A stretch of DNA of 41,059 nucleotides from Sphaerimonospora thailandensis (GCF_016863115.1 NZ_BOOG01000060.1:1-41059); one strand, 5' to 3'; shown: positions 1 to 8,068, numbered from the stretch's first letter. Numbers and translations are program-made. Notes: generated from the sequence alone by a model not told the origin.

Positions 1-57
1 GGGCGCGTACGGTGGATGAGCGGGCGCGCGCACGGGCACACTGGCCGCGCGGCCGGA

Positions 58-63
58 TAGGCT
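58..63 (+). promoter_or_regulatory. candidate -10 box upstream of ffh
   Basis: TAGGCT fits the actinobacterial sigma-70 -10 pattern TANNNT and lies about 50 bases before the GTG of ffh. No convincing -35 hexamer is visible 16-18 bases upstream. Positions 1-112 otherwise hold no recognisable coding sequence. Confidence 0.35.
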
Positions 64-112
64 GGAGGCCGGTCCATTCACCCGTCCAATCGCTTCGAGG
101 CTGGCCACTCAC

Positions 113-1663
113 GTGTTCGAGACGCTTTCCGACCGGCTGACTTCGGTCTTTTCCTCCCTTCGGTCCAAGGGCAGGCTTTCCGACGCCGACATCGACGCGA
201 CCTGCCGCGAGATCCGCATCGCCCTGCTCGAGGCGGACGTCGCGCTGCCCGTGGTGAAGGACTTCGTGTCCCGGGTCAAGGAAAGGGCGCGCGGAGCCGA
301 GGTCTCCCAGGCGCTCAACCCCGCCCAGCAGGTCGTGAAGATCGTAAACGACGAGCTGATCGAGGTTCTGGGCGGTGAGACGCGTCGGCTGCGCCACGCC
401 AAGACTCCGCCGACCGTCATCATGCTCGCGGGTCTCCAGGGCTCCGGGAAGACCACACTCGCCGGCAAACTGGCCAAGTGGCTGCGCGATCAGGGACACG
501 CCCCGCTGCTCGTCGCATGCGACCTCCAGCGGCCCAACGCGGTCCAGCAGTTGTCGGTCATGGCCGAGCGTGCCGAGGTCGCCGTGTTCGCGCCCGAGCC
601 GGGCAACGGTGTGGGCGACCCCGTCGAGGTGGCCAGGGAGTCGGTCGAACAGGCCCGGCGCCGTCAGCACGACGTGGTCATCGTCGACACCGCCGGCCGG
701 CTGGGCATCGACCAGGAGCTGATGAAGCAGGCGGCGGACATCCGGGACGCGATCAGCCCGGACGAGGTGCTGTTCGTGGTCGACGCGATGATCGGTCAGG
801 ACGCCGTGAGCACCGCCCAGGCGTTCATGGAGGGGGTCGGCTTCGACGGCGTCGTGCTGACCAAGCTCGACGGCGACGCCAGGGGGGGTGCCGCGCTGTC
901 GGTCCGGCATGTCACCGGCCGCCCGATCATGTTCGCGTCCACCGGCGAGAAGCTCGAGGACTTCGACGCCTTCCACCCGGACCGGATGGCGGGCCGGATC
1001 CTCGACATGGGCGACATCCTCACCCTGATCGAGCAGGCCCAGAAGACCTTCGACGAGCAGGAAGCCGCCAAGATGGCGGGCAAGCTCGCCTCCGGTGACG
1101 GTTTCACGCTCGATGACTTCCTCGAGCAGATGATGATGGTCCGCCGGATGGGCCCCATCAAGAATCTCCTCGGCATGATGCCGGGCATGGGCCAGATGCG
1201 CGAGCAGCTCAACCAGGTCGACGACCGTGACCTCGACCGCATCGCCGCCATCATCCGCTCCATGACCCCGGGTGAGCGCCAGGAACCGAAGATCATCAAT
1301 GGCTCGCGGCGGGCCCGCATCGCCAAGGGCTCCGGCGTCACCGTCACCGAGGTCAACAACCTGGTCGTCCGCTTCTTCGAGGCGCAGAAGATGATGAAGC
1401 GGATGACCCAGGGCCTGGGCATTCCCGGCATGCCGGGCCGGGGCAAGAGCCAGAAGGCGCAGAAGGCCAAGAAGGGCCGCCGCGTCAGCGGCGACCCCCG
1501 CAAGGCGGCGCTCGGAAAGGCCGGCTCCGGTACGGCGGACACGCCCGCACTGCCGAAGGGCGCCGGCGCCCTCGGCAACCTCGGAACAGGGCAGCTGCCA
1601 CCGGGCCTGGAGCTCCCGCCCGGCTTCGACCCGTCGAAGTTCAAGCTGCCGGGTCAGAAGTAG
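113..1663 (+). CDS. ffh: signal recognition particle protein Ffh (SRP54 GTPase)
   Basis: This 516-residue protein is the GTPase of the signal recognition particle. It binds 4.5S/SRP RNA and signal sequences and delivers ribosome-nascent chains to FtsY at the membrane. An N-terminal helical bundle (about 1-90) is followed by the G domain with P-loop GLQGSGKTT near residue 106, DTAGRLG near 191 and TKLDGD near 249. A methionine-rich M domain (about 300-435) contains runs such as EQMMMVRRMG and the SGVTVTEVN helix region. After the M domain comes a basic, Gly/Pro/Ala-rich tail of about 80 residues, common in actinobacterial Ffh. The GTG start immediately gives the family N-terminus MFETLSDRL. 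The gene stands upstream of the rpsP operon, its normal actinobacterial place. Identification is secure. Confidence 0.97.
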   Translation: MFETLSDRLTSVFSSLRSKGRLSDADIDATCREIRIALLEADVALPVVKDFVSRVKERARGAEVSQALNPAQQVVKIVNDELIEVLGGETRRLRHAKTPPTVIMLAGLQGSGKTTLAGKLAKWLRDQGHAPLLVACDLQRPNAVQQLSVMAERAEVAVFAPEPGNGVGDPVEVARESVEQARRRQHDVVIVDTAGRLGIDQELMKQAADIRDAISPDEVLFVVDAMIGQDAVSTAQAFMEGVGFDGVVLTKLDGDARGGAALSVRHVTGRPIMFASTGEKLEDFDAFHPDRMAGRILDMGDILTLIEQAQKTFDEQEAAKMAGKLASGDGFTLDDFLEQMMMVRRMGPIKNLLGMMPGMGQMREQLNQVDDRDLDRIAAIIRSMTPGERQEPKIINGSRRARIAKGSGVTVTEVNNLVVRFFEAQKMMKRMTQGLGIPGMPGRGKSQKAQKAKKGRRVSGDPRKAALGKAGSGTADTPALPKGAGALGNLGTGQLPPGLELPPGFDPSKFKLPGQK

Positions 1664-1722
1664 CGGTACGGCAAGCGACGGTGTCGAGTGGGCGAGGGGA
1701 TGCCCGAACACCCTGAGCGATC

Positions 1723-1731
1723 TGGCAGAAT
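1723..1731 (+). promoter_or_regulatory. extended -10 promoter element for rpsP operon
   Basis: TGGCAGAAT reads as an extended -10 (TGn followed by CAGAAT). Nearly the same string, TGGCAAACT, occurs before rplS at 4061-4069, which supports it as a promoter class shared by ribosomal-protein genes here. No clear -35 was seen. Confidence 0.4.
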
Positions 1732-1737
1732 ATCTAG

Positions 1738-1868
1738 CTGGAACATCGTGACTGTGCGGGTGCCCTCTCACCCCCGCCGGTCGCGCCTGTCCCTCGGGCG
1801 GGCTCCCATCGTGCCCCACTCGATGAGACACCGCTCACCCACGCTCTAATGCAGGAGAGACCACACCC
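1738..1868 (+). promoter_or_regulatory. rpsP 5' leader (possible structured leader RNA)
   Basis: About 130 bases separate the putative promoter from the rpsP GTG. The leader is C-rich, with blocks such as CTCTCACCCCCGCCGG and CTCACCCACG, and ends in the ribosome-binding site GCAGGAGAG. Similar C-rich leaders precede rpsP in Streptomyces as far as I remember, so a conserved cis-acting RNA is possible. Its structure was not resolved by eye. Confidence 0.3.
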
Positions 1869-2339
1869 GTGGCAGTCAAGATCAAGCTCAAGCGGCTCGG
1901 AATGATCCGCAACGCGCAGTACCGCATCGTCGTCGCCGACAGCCGTAGCAAGCGCGACGGTCGTGCGATCGAGGAGATCGGCCTGTACCACCCGAAGGAG
2001 GACCCCTCGCGCATCGAGGTGAACTCCGAGCGGGCGCAGTACTGGCTGGGCGTCGGCGCGCAGCCGACCGACCCGGTTCTCAAGATCTTCAAGCTGACCG
2101 GTGACTGGCAGAAGTTCAAGGGCGAGCCCGCCCCGGCGACGCCGCTGCTGGTGGCCGAGCCGAAGCCGGACCGCCACGCCGCTTACGAGGCCGCGGCCCG
2201 GGAGACGCTGTCCGGTGACACCGCTGTCGCCGCCACCACTCAGAAGAAGGCCAAGAAGCCCGCCAAGGCCGAAGCGACCGCCGAGGCTCCGGCAGCCCAG
2301 GCTCCGGCAGCCGAGGAGAAGCCGGAAGGCGAGGCCTGA
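1869..2339 (+). CDS. rpsP: 30S ribosomal protein S16
   Basis: S16 is a small-subunit protein that helps 30S assembly. Residues 1-80 carry the family signature ([19 protein letters not shown], then [16 protein letters not shown]). The protein is 156 residues, much longer than the roughly 80-residue E. coli S16, because of an Ala/Lys/Glu-rich C-terminal tail typical of actinobacteria. The GTG start is preceded by GCAGGAGAG. The next gene, khpA, begins one base after the stop codon, so the two are translationally close. It is the first gene of the rpsP-khpA-rimM-trmD-rplS cluster. Confidence 0.96.
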   Translation: MAVKIKLKRLGMIRNAQYRIVVADSRSKRDGRAIEEIGLYHPKEDPSRIEVNSERAQYWLGVGAQPTDPVLKIFKLTGDWQKFKGEPAPATPLLVAEPKPDRHAAYEAAARETLSGDTAVAATTQKKAKKPAKAEATAEAPAAQAPAAEEKPEGEA

Positions 2340-2340
2340 G

Positions 2341-2580
2341 ATGCTCGAGGAGGCCCTCGAGCATCTGGTCAAGGGCATCGTCGAACATCCTGACGACGTC
2401 CGGGTCCGCGCGCGACGCATCCGCACCGGACGCGTCCTGGAGGTCCGGGTCCACCCCGAAGACCTCGGCAAGGTCATCGGCCGCGGCGGCCGTACGGCCA
2501 AGGCGCTGCGCACGGTCGTCAACGGGCTGTCTCAGGGCCGGTACGTGCGGATCGACCTGGTCGATCTGGACACGGCCTAG
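2341..2580 (+). CDS. khpA: KH-domain RNA-binding protein (KhpA/YlqC family)
   Basis: This 79-residue single-KH-domain protein has the characteristic GXXG loop in KVIGRGGRTAKALR and a C-terminal strand YVRIDLVDLD. KhpA proteins bind RNA broadly, usually with KhpB, and influence cell division and RNA metabolism in Gram-positive bacteria. The position between rpsP and rimM is conserved across actinobacteria and firmicutes. The ATG is one base from the rpsP stop, implying translational coupling. The start is chosen because the frame upstream would run into rpsP. Confidence 0.93.
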   Translation: MLEEALEHLVKGIVEHPDDVRVRARRIRTGRVLEVRVHPEDLGKVIGRGGRTAKALRTVVNGLSQGRYVRIDLVDLDTA

Positions 2581-2603
2581 GCCCGCTGAGGAGAACCTCA
2601 CGT

Positions 2604-2631
2604 CCGGGGGGCCCCTCATGGGGTCCCCCGG
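2604..2631 (+). terminator. GC-rich hairpin between khpA and rimM
   Basis: A 12-base arm starting CCGGGGG (2604-2615) pairs with 2620-2631 across a TCAT loop, with one G-T wobble. It is followed by CTCCGTTTCC, which is only weakly T-rich. It may be a terminator or attenuator that lowers readthrough into rimM. Confidence 0.5.
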
Positions 2632-2664
2632 CTCCGTTTCCGGCGAGTTTCGTTCCAATGCGAG

Positions 2665-2684
2665 CTTCGTGTCCTAACACGAGG
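2665..2684 (+). repeat. 8-bp inverted repeat upstream of rimM
   Basis: CTTCGTGT and ACACGAGG flank the loop CCTA, giving an 8-bp stem with one T-G pair. It ends about 25 bases before the rimM start and could be an operator or a leader hairpin. No regulator is suggested by the sequence. Confidence 0.3.
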
Positions 2685-2708
2685 TCCGGTTCTGAAGGAA
2701 GGCGACAA

Positions 2709-3227
2709 GTGCAGCTGGTGGTGGGCAGGATCGGCCGGCCGCACGGCGTACGGGGCGAGGTCACCGTCGAGGTGCGCACCGACGATCCCGACGTGCGGTT
2801 CTCCCCCGGTACGGCTCTCGCCACCGATCCGGCGGCTGCCGGCCCGCTGACGGTCGAGGGGGCGCGCTGGCACAAGGGGATCCTGCTGCTGGCCCTGGCC
2901 GGTGTGAACGACCGCGATGCCGCCGAGGAACTACGGGGCACGTTGCTCGTCATCGACGCCGCCGACGTGCCACGGTCCGCCGATCCCGACGAGTTCCACG
3001 ACCATGAACTCATCGGCCTTGCGGTGGTGACCACGGCCGGTGAGCGGATCGGCGAGGTCGCCGACGTCCTCCACCACGGGCAGGACCTGCTCGTCGTCCG
3101 CCGACCGGATCAGGGCGAGGCCTACGTTCCGTTCGTCAAGGCGCTCGTACCCGAGGTCGATCTCGACCGGGGCGTACTGGTCGTAGACGCGCCGCCCGGC
3201 CTGTTCGATCTCGGCGAGACCGAGTAG
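2709..3227 (+). CDS. rimM: 16S rRNA processing protein RimM
   Basis: This 172-residue protein is the ribosome maturation factor that binds S19 and the 30S head. The N-terminal beta-barrel begins QLVVGRIGRPHGVRGEV, the hallmark of the family. A C-terminal PRC-like barrel spans about residues 95-170, with DEFHDHELIGL, YVPFVKALVPEVDL and PPGLFDL. The GTG at 2709 is preferred over an in-frame ATG at 2658 because the family N-terminus begins here and GAAGGAAGG lies just upstream. It sits in the standard order before trmD. Confidence 0.95.
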   Translation: MQLVVGRIGRPHGVRGEVTVEVRTDDPDVRFSPGTALATDPAAAGPLTVEGARWHKGILLLALAGVNDRDAAEELRGTLLVIDAADVPRSADPDEFHDHELIGLAVVTTAGERIGEVADVLHHGQDLLVVRRPDQGEAYVPFVKALVPEVDLDRGVLVVDAPPGLFDLGETE

Positions 3228-3261
3228 GGCGGCGCGGGTTTCCGAGCAAGAGGAGGCACGC

Positions 3262-4071
3262 GTGCGCGTCGACATCATCTCGATCTTTCCCGAGTACTTC
3301 GCTCCGCTCGACGTGTCGCTGGTGGGCAAGGCGCGGGAGCGGGGGATCCTCGAGATCCGTCTCCACCAGTTGCGGGACTGGACCCGCGACGTCCACAAGA
3401 CCGTGGACGACACGCCGTACGGCGGGGGCCCCGGCATGGTGATGAAGCCGGAGATCTGGGGTGAGGCCATCGACGCCGTCATCGCCCAGGCCGGGCCGGC
3501 CGCGTCGCCCCGGATGATCGTGCCGACGCCGAGCGGACGGCCGTTCACCCAGGAGACGGCCATCGAATTCGCCGAGGAGCCGTGGCTGCTGTTCACCCCG
3601 GCACGTTACGAGGGCATCGACTCGCGTGTCGCGGCCGAGTACGGCTCACGGCTGCGGGTCGACGAGGTGAGCATCGGCGACTATGTGCTGGCGGGCGGCG
3701 AGGCGGCCGTCCTCGTGATCGTCGAGGCGGTCGGGCGGTTGCTGCCCGGGGTGCTCGGCAACGCCAGATCGGTCGCCGACGACTCCTTCGCTCCCGGGCC
3801 GATGGCCAACCTTCTGGAGGGCCCGGTCTACACCAAACCGCCCGTGTGGCGTGGCCGCGAGGTACCCGAGATACTGCTGTCCGGCCACCACGGAAAGATC
3901 GCCCGATGGCGACGCGACCAGGCACTGCGGCGTACTCTCGAGAAACGGCCCGAGTTGGTCGCCAGGCTCGATCCGGCCGGTCTGGACAAGGACGACCGGA
4001 AGATCCTCACGGAGTTCGAGGCCCCATGCGGCATCCCGTTTCGCGCCGGGCCGGATGATGTGGCAAACTGA
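3262..4071 (+). CDS. trmD: tRNA (guanine-N1)-methyltransferase TrmD
   Basis: TrmD methylates G37 of tRNAs with S-adenosylmethionine, preventing frameshifting. The 269-residue protein starts [13 protein letters not shown]. It has the [16 protein letters not shown] segment and the SPOUT trefoil-knot motif [12 protein letters not shown] near residues 136-147. The C-terminal helical domain contains [18 protein letters not shown]. The GTG start follows AGAGGAGG by about six bases. The promoter of rplS appears to lie within its last codons. Confidence 0.96.
   Translation: MRVDIISIFPEYFAPLDVSLVGKARERGILEIRLHQLRDWTRDVHKTVDDTPYGGGPGMVMKPEIWGEAIDAVIAQAGPAASPRMIVPTPSGRPFTQETAIEFAEEPWLLFTPARYEGIDSRVAAEYGSRLRVDEVSIGDYVLAGGEAAVLVIVEAVGRLLPGVLGNARSVADDSFAPGPMANLLEGPVYTKPPVWRGREVPEILLSGHHGKIARWRRDQALRRTLEKRPELVARLDPAGLDKDDRKILTEFEAPCGIPFRAGPDDVAN
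4061..4069 (+). promoter_or_regulatory. extended -10 element for rplS inside the end of trmD
   Basis: TGGCAAACT overlaps the last codons of trmD and resembles TGGCAGAAT upstream of rpsP. It would start an rplS transcript with a leader of about 155 bases. Confidence 0.4.
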
Positions 4072-4075
4072 ATCG

Positions 4076-4231
4076 CTGCTGCCGTTTTCGTGTGGCCGGG
4101 TGCCGCCCGGTCCCAGCCGCGGCAGATTCGGACGTAAATCAAGCCAAGCACGCGTGTCCCCCTTGCCGCCGAGCCTTTCCGGCCCGGCCGGGTGGACCTC
4201 CGCGTGCCCATGTCAGCGAGGAACCGCCGTC
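4076..4231 (+). promoter_or_regulatory. rplS 5' leader
   Basis: This untranslated stretch lies between trmD and rplS. It contains GC-rich inverted segments (for example TTCCGGCCCGGCCGG around 4179-4193). L19 leader RNAs that bind the ribosomal protein are known in other phyla. Whether this one is autoregulatory is inference from length and position only. Confidence 0.3.
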
Positions 4232-4597
4232 ATGCACACGCAGATCCAGGAACTCGAGAAGGCTGCGCTCCGCAGCGACGTTCCGGCCTTCCGCCCAGGT
4301 GACACGCTGGAGGTCCACGTGCGTGTCGTCGAGGGCAACCGGTCCCGAATCCAGGTGTTCAAGGGGTTCGTCCTGCGTCGGCAGGGCGGCGGCGTACGTG
4401 AGACTTTCACCGTCCGCAAGGTCAGCTACGGCGTCGGCGTCGAGCGGACCTTCCCGGTGCACAGCCCGGTGATCGAGAAGATCACCGTGGTGACCCGGGG
4501 CGACGTCCGCCGGGCGAAGCTCTACTACATGCGCGACCTGCGCGGCAAGGCGGCTCGCATCCGCGAGAAGCGTGAGGCGACGCCGGCCGCCAAGTAG
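4232..4597 (+). CDS. rplS: 50S ribosomal protein L19
   Basis: L19 sits at the 30S-50S interface. The 121-residue product begins [16 protein letters not shown] and contains [26 protein letters not shown] and the C-terminal [15 protein letters not shown], all family features. The ATG at 4232 gives the correct N-terminus; an upstream in-frame extension is the trmD-overlapping frame and is not plausible. GCGAGGAACC upstream can act as ribosome-binding site. It closes the rpsP-rplS cluster and is followed by a strong terminator. Confidence 0.96.
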   Translation: MHTQIQELEKAALRSDVPAFRPGDTLEVHVRVVEGNRSRIQVFKGFVLRRQGGGVRETFTVRKVSYGVGVERTFPVHSPVIEKITVVTRGDVRRAKLYYMRDLRGKAARIREKREATPAAK

Positions 4598-4614
4598 GTC
4601 AAGGAGTGTCGATC

Positions 4615-4649
4615 GTGGTCCGTGCCATCGGTACGGACCACTTTCTTTT
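4615..4649 (+). terminator. rho-independent terminator after rplS
   Basis: A 12-bp stem (GTGGTCCGTGCC with GGTACGGACCAC, one G-T pair, loop ATC) is followed directly by TTTCTTTT. This is the most classical intrinsic terminator in the window and separates the ribosomal operon from the signal peptidase genes. Confidence 0.85.
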
Positions 4650-4694
4650 GCCGGGGATGCCGCGTCCACGCCACTGGCCGTCGCGGACATCATT

Positions 4695-4700
4695 TAGGCT
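4695..4700 (+). promoter_or_regulatory. candidate -10 box for the signal peptidase operon
   Basis: TAGGCT lies eight bases before the in-frame TTG at 4709, so transcription would begin at or next to that codon (leaderless arrangement). It is consistent with the terminator just upstream, after which a new promoter is needed. Confidence 0.4.
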
Positions 4701-4708
4701 CAGCACCG

Positions 4709-5581
4709 TTGGCTAGCGAAGGTCAGGGGCTCGGCGTGCGCCACCCTGGCGAGGACGGGGTGGACGTGGTCGCCGAAGACATCCAGCAAAGCGCCGATGG
4801 CGCCAAGGAGAAGAAGGGGTCGTTCTGGCGGGAGCTTCCCGTCCTCATCGTGGTGGCGCTGGGGCTGGCCCTGCTCATCAAGACCTTCGTCGTTCAGGCG
4901 TTCTACATCCCGTCCGAGTCGATGGAGAACACGCTGCTGATCAATGACCGGGTGCTGGTCAACAAACTCGTGTACCACGTCCGCGACATCGAGCGCGGGG
5001 ACATCGTGGTGTTCTCGGGGGTGGACTCCTGGGATCCCGAGGTGCAGTTGGAGGAGCCGTCGAACCCGATCACCGGGGCCCTCCGCTGGGTCGGTACGGC
5101 GTTCGGCGTGGTCCCGGGGGAGAAGGACTACATCAAGCGGGTCATCGGGCTGCCCGGCGACAAGGTCAAGTGCTGTGACGAGCAGGGCCGCGTCACGGTG
5201 AACGGGGTGCCGCTGGACGAGGGGGCGTACCTGCATCCGGGCGACACGCCATCCGACACGCCCTTCGACGTCACGGTGCCGCCGGGACGGCTGTGGGTGA
5301 TGGGCGACCACCGGTTGGTCTCCTCCGACTCCCGGCGTCACACGGGGGATCCCGGAGGTGGCGCGATCCCGGCCGACCAGGTGATCGGCCGTGCTTTCGT
5401 CATCGTCTGGCCGTTCGACCGGGCCCAGATCCTGCCGATCCCCGACACGTTCGCTCAGCCCGCCCTGAAAGCCGCCGGAGCCGCCGCCGGAGCCGCCCCC
5501 GTCCTGGCGGGCTTCGCGGGAGCCGTGCCGCTGGTGGCGCTGCGCCGCAGATTCAGGAACCGCAGATCGGCCAAGCGGTAG
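4709..5581 (+). CDS. lepB: signal peptidase I (first copy)
   Basis: This membrane-anchored serine protease cleaves secretory signal peptides. An N-terminal hydrophobic segment (LPVLIVVALGLALLIK) is followed by the catalytic serine in PSESMENT (Ser71 from this start), the general-base lysine in IKRVIGLPGD (Lys143) and a GDHRxxSSDSR box. A C-terminal hydrophobic segment and basic tail (about 250-290) suggest a second anchor, as in Streptomyces Sip proteins. A VKCC pair precedes the VTVNG strand. The start is uncertain: TTG 4709 fits a leaderless start, while GTG 4736 and GTG 4760 each have a weak Shine-Dalgarno sequence. The second copy begins nine bases downstream, so both are probably co-transcribed. 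Confidence 0.93.
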   Translation: MASEGQGLGVRHPGEDGVDVVAEDIQQSADGAKEKKGSFWRELPVLIVVALGLALLIKTFVVQAFYIPSESMENTLLINDRVLVNKLVYHVRDIERGDIVVFSGVDSWDPEVQLEEPSNPITGALRWVGTAFGVVPGEKDYIKRVIGLPGDKVKCCDEQGRVTVNGVPLDEGAYLHPGDTPSDTPFDVTVPPGRLWVMGDHRLVSSDSRRHTGDPGGGAIPADQVIGRAFVIVWPFDRAQILPIPDTFAQPALKAAGAAAGAAPVLAGFAGAVPLVALRRRFRNRRSAKR

Positions 5582-5590
5582 AGGAAGGCC

Positions 5591-6202
5591 ATGGCGAAGA
5601 CCGGCAAGACCGAGGAGAAGAACGACGCACCCGCCAAGAAGGGCTCGGGGCTCCGTGACACCATCTTGTACGGCCTCGGCGGAATCGTGGTGGCGCTGTT
5701 GGTCCACGCGTTCGTCCTGCAGACGTTCTACATTCCCTCCGGCTCGATGGAGAACACGCTGCTGCTGAACGACTATGTGGCGGTGAACAAGCTCGCCTAC
5801 AAGCTGGGCGACGTGGAGCGGGGCGACATCGTGGTCTTCAAGGGCTGGGATGGGGAGGACACGATCAAGCGGGTGATCGGCGTCGGCGGTGACACGGTGA
5901 AGTGCTGCGACGACAAGCGCCGGATCACCGTCAACGGCACCCCGCTCGATGAGGAGGGCGTCTACCTGTACCCGGGAGCCCACCCCTCGGGACGCCGGTT
6001 CGAGGTGAAGGTGCCGCCGGGGCGTTTGTGGCTGATGGGCGACCATCGGAACAACTCGATGGACTCCCGGATGTTCCTGGAAGACGGGCAGCTGGGCACG
6101 ATCTCGGAGGCTGACGTCACCGGCCGGGCTTTCGTTCGCTTCTGGCCGCTGTCACGCTTCTCCTGGCTGTCCCCGCCTGCGACTTTCTCCGCCGTTCACT
6201 GA
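5591..6202 (+). CDS. lepB: signal peptidase I (second copy)
   Basis: A 203-residue paralogue of the preceding gene. It has a basic N-terminus ([11 protein letters not shown]), one membrane segment (about 25-42), catalytic Ser52 in PSGSMENT, Lys93 in [10 protein letters not shown], the same VKCC pair and the canonical [11 protein letters not shown] box. Unlike the first copy it lacks a C-terminal hydrophobic segment. The ATG follows GAGGAAGG. Tandem signal peptidases are normal in streptomycetes and relatives and may differ in substrate preference. Confidence 0.94.
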   Translation: MAKTGKTEEKNDAPAKKGSGLRDTILYGLGGIVVALLVHAFVLQTFYIPSGSMENTLLLNDYVAVNKLAYKLGDVERGDIVVFKGWDGEDTIKRVIGVGGDTVKCCDDKRRITVNGTPLDEEGVYLYPGAHPSGRRFEVKVPPGRLWLMGDHRNNSMDSRMFLEDGQLGTISEADVTGRAFVRFWPLSRFSWLSPPATFSAVH

Positions 6203-6229
6203 TCCGGCCCCGAATTCGCCCGGGCTTTT

Positions 6230-6250
6230 GCCGGAGGCGGAGGCTCCGGC
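6230..6250 (+). terminator. weak hairpin after signal peptidase genes
   Basis: GCCGGAG and CTCCGGC form a 7-bp stem with a 7-base loop, with no T-tract after it. A weak terminator or a structural element before rnhB is possible. Confidence 0.3.
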
Positions 6251-6275
6251 CGTATCGCCGGGGCGGATTGGGGCG

Positions 6276-6281
6276 TAATCT
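6276..6281 (+). promoter_or_regulatory. -10 box for leaderless rnhB
   Basis: TAATCT is a good -10 match and ends ten bases before the ATG of rnhB. There is no purine-rich ribosome-binding site in between, so the mRNA is probably leaderless or nearly so. Confidence 0.5.
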
Positions 6282-6291
6282 GCTTGTCGTC

Positions 6292-7017
6292 ATGACGCCT
6301 TTGTATCGCCCCCGTCCCAGCGTGGTGCGGCGGGATTCGGGACTGTACGGCTACGAGCGGGCCCTGGCACGACGGGGGTTCGCTCCGGTGGCCGGGGTGG
6401 ACGAGGCAGGCCGGGGCGCCTGCGCCGGGCCGCTGGTGGTGGCGGCGGTCGTGTTGGGCCGGGAGATCCACGGCCTGACCGATTCCAAACTCCTCACGGA
6501 GGCCGCCCGAGAACGTCTCTACGACCACATCACCGGTACGGCGAAGGCGGTCGGAGTCGTCGTGATCCCTCCTGCGGAGATCGACGCACGGGGCCTGCAC
6601 AAGTGCAATGTCGCGGGCATGCGCCGGGCGGTGGCGGGACTGGGGATCGACCTCGGCTACATCCTGACCGACGGCTTCCCCGTGGCCGGGCTGCCCGCAC
6701 CGTCGCTCGCCGTATGGAAGGGAGACCAGGTCGCGGCCTGCGTCGCGGCGGCCTCGATCGTGGCCAAGGTGACGAGGGACCGCCTGATGCGCGGCCTGGA
6801 CGAGACGTCCCCCGAGTACGGCTTCGCCGTGCACAAGGGATACGTCACCGCGGGCCATCGTCGGGCTTTGGCGCAACACGGACCCAGCCCCCATCACCGG
6901 TTCTCGTTCGTGACGGTGGCCAGGGTGACTCGTGGAGCGGAGATCCAGGACGTGGGCCCGTGGACCGGGCAGGATGGGGGCATGCAAGAGAATGAGGTCG
7001 GGGCCAGTGTCGTCTGA
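6292..7017 (+). CDS. rnhB: ribonuclease HII
   Basis: RNase HII cuts RNA in RNA-DNA hybrids and starts removal of single ribonucleotides from DNA. The 241-residue protein shows [20 protein letters not shown] with Asp37-Glu38, LTDSKLL, and the later acidic residue in ILTDGFPV. The substrate-binding segment [14 protein letters not shown] is also present. The ATG at 6292 is favoured over an in-frame TTG at 6268 because a -10 box lies between them. The C-terminus carries a divergent extension of about 30 residues beyond HHRFSF. Followed 39 bases later by the DUF2469 gene, as in other actinobacteria. Confidence 0.95.
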   Translation: MTPLYRPRPSVVRRDSGLYGYERALARRGFAPVAGVDEAGRGACAGPLVVAAVVLGREIHGLTDSKLLTEAARERLYDHITGTAKAVGVVVIPPAEIDARGLHKCNVAGMRRAVAGLGIDLGYILTDGFPVAGLPAPSLAVWKGDQVAACVAAASIVAKVTRDRLMRGLDETSPEYGFAVHKGYVTAGHRRALAQHGPSPHHRFSFVTVARVTRGAEIQDVGPWTGQDGGMQENEVGASVV

Positions 7018-7056
7018 AGGGGCGACCGCGACGGGGAGCGGAAGAGGAGGTCCGGA

Positions 7057-7380
7057 ATGAGCGCGGAAGATCTCGAGAAGTACGAGACCGAGATGGAGCT
7101 GCAGCTCTACCGGGAGTACCGCGACGTCGTGGGACTGTTCACCTACGTCGTGGAGACCGAGCGGCGCTTCTATCTGACCAACTCGGTGGACCTCGATGTC
7201 CGGACAGCCGAGAACGGTGACGTCTTCTTCGACGTGAAGATGCAGGACGCCTGGGTCTGGGATATGTACCGTCCGGCCCGCTTCGTCAAGAACGTGCGGG
7301 TCGTGACGTTCAAGGACGTCAACATAGAGGAGTTGGCCAAGCCCGATCTCGAGATGCCCAAGGAGGGATTCTCCAGCTAG
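7057..7380 (+). CDS. DUF2469 family conserved actinobacterial protein
   Basis: A 107-residue acidic, soluble protein (MSAEDLEKYETEMELQLYRE at the start, then YRDVVGLFTYVVETERRFYL). It matches the DUF2469 family that in actinobacteria almost always follows rnhB. Its function is unknown. No transmembrane segment or catalytic motif is visible. The ATG is well placed behind GGAGGTCCGGA. A role linked to RNase HII or to cell-wall growth is only guilt by position. Confidence 0.92.
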   Translation: MSAEDLEKYETEMELQLYREYRDVVGLFTYVVETERRFYLTNSVDLDVRTAENGDVFFDVKMQDAWVWDMYRPARFVKNVRVVTFKDVNIEELAKPDLEMPKEGFSS

Positions 7381-7456
7381 GGAGTGTCCCGGGCCGTTTT
7401 CCCCAGAACCGGGTTCGGCGGGCTGAGGATGTGTCCGCTTGCGGCACCGTTCCAGC

Positions 7457-8068
7457 ATGCGCTCGGTCGTCTGCCTGCTCGCCTGCCTCGTGGCCGCCTC
7501 GTCCGGTATCGGCCCCTTGGCGCCACGGTCGCCACGGTCGCCGCTGCCTGCTGAGCTGTCGCCCGCTGAACTGTCATCCGCCGAGAGGGCCGCTGGTCCG
7601 CATGGCGGAGCATGGGCGTCGCCGGTCGCGCTGGATGGGCGTCGCCCGCTCGGCGTTCGCGGTCTGGTGGCCAGGGGTTTCGATCCGCCGGCTCTGCCCT
7701 GGCTCGCCGGGCACCGTGGCGTGGATCTCGCAGCGGGGGCGGGTGAGGAGATCTACGCGGCCGGCTCGGGTGTCGTCGAGTACGCGGGCCGGGTGGCCGG
7801 GCGCGGAGTCGTCGCCGTCGCTCACGTGAACGGGCTGCGGACCACCTATCTCCCGGTCCTGGCATCCGTACGGCCCGGCCAGAGCGTCGCGGCGGGGGAC
7901 GTGATCGGGGTGATCGAGGACGTCTCGGGTCACTGCAGGATTACCTGCCTCCATTGGGGGCTCTTGCGGGGGAGGAGTTATCTCGATCCTCTCCTGCTGT
8001 TCGGTCTCGGCCGGGTCCGCCTGCTGCCGTTGCGGCCGGCGTCCACGGAAGGTCAGGCCCGCGGATGA
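7457..8068 (+). CDS. secreted M23-family (LytM-type) peptidase
   Basis: A 203-residue exported protein with a signal peptide (MRSVVCLLACLVAASSG) and a linker rich in Ser, Pro and Ala. The lysostaphin/LytM fold follows: HRGVDLAAG holds the HxxxD zinc site (His86, Asp90), then YAAGSGVVEYAGRV and VRPGQSVAAGDVIG. The usual HxH motif reads CLHWG (Cys164, His166), so the zinc ligand is kept but the first histidine, normally a catalytic residue, is cysteine. Such proteins cut or bind peptidoglycan cross-bridges. An in-frame TTG at 7439 is an alternative start; neither has a clear ribosome-binding site. Its 3' end overlaps that of convergent xerC by 16 bases. Confidence 0.88.
   Translation: MRSVVCLLACLVAASSGIGPLAPRSPRSPLPAELSPAELSSAERAAGPHGGAWASPVALDGRRPLGVRGLVARGFDPPALPWLAGHRGVDLAAGAGEEIYAAGSGVVEYAGRVAGRGVVAVAHVNGLRTTYLPVLASVRPGQSVAAGDVIGVIEDVSGHCRITCLHWGLLRGRSYLDPLLLFGLGRVRLLPLRPASTEGQARG

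Noticed and set aside
4700-6046. A 448-codon minus-strand open frame over the signal peptidase genes
   Set aside because: The plus strand encodes two clear signal peptidases with catalytic residues; the antisense product has no recognisable domain.
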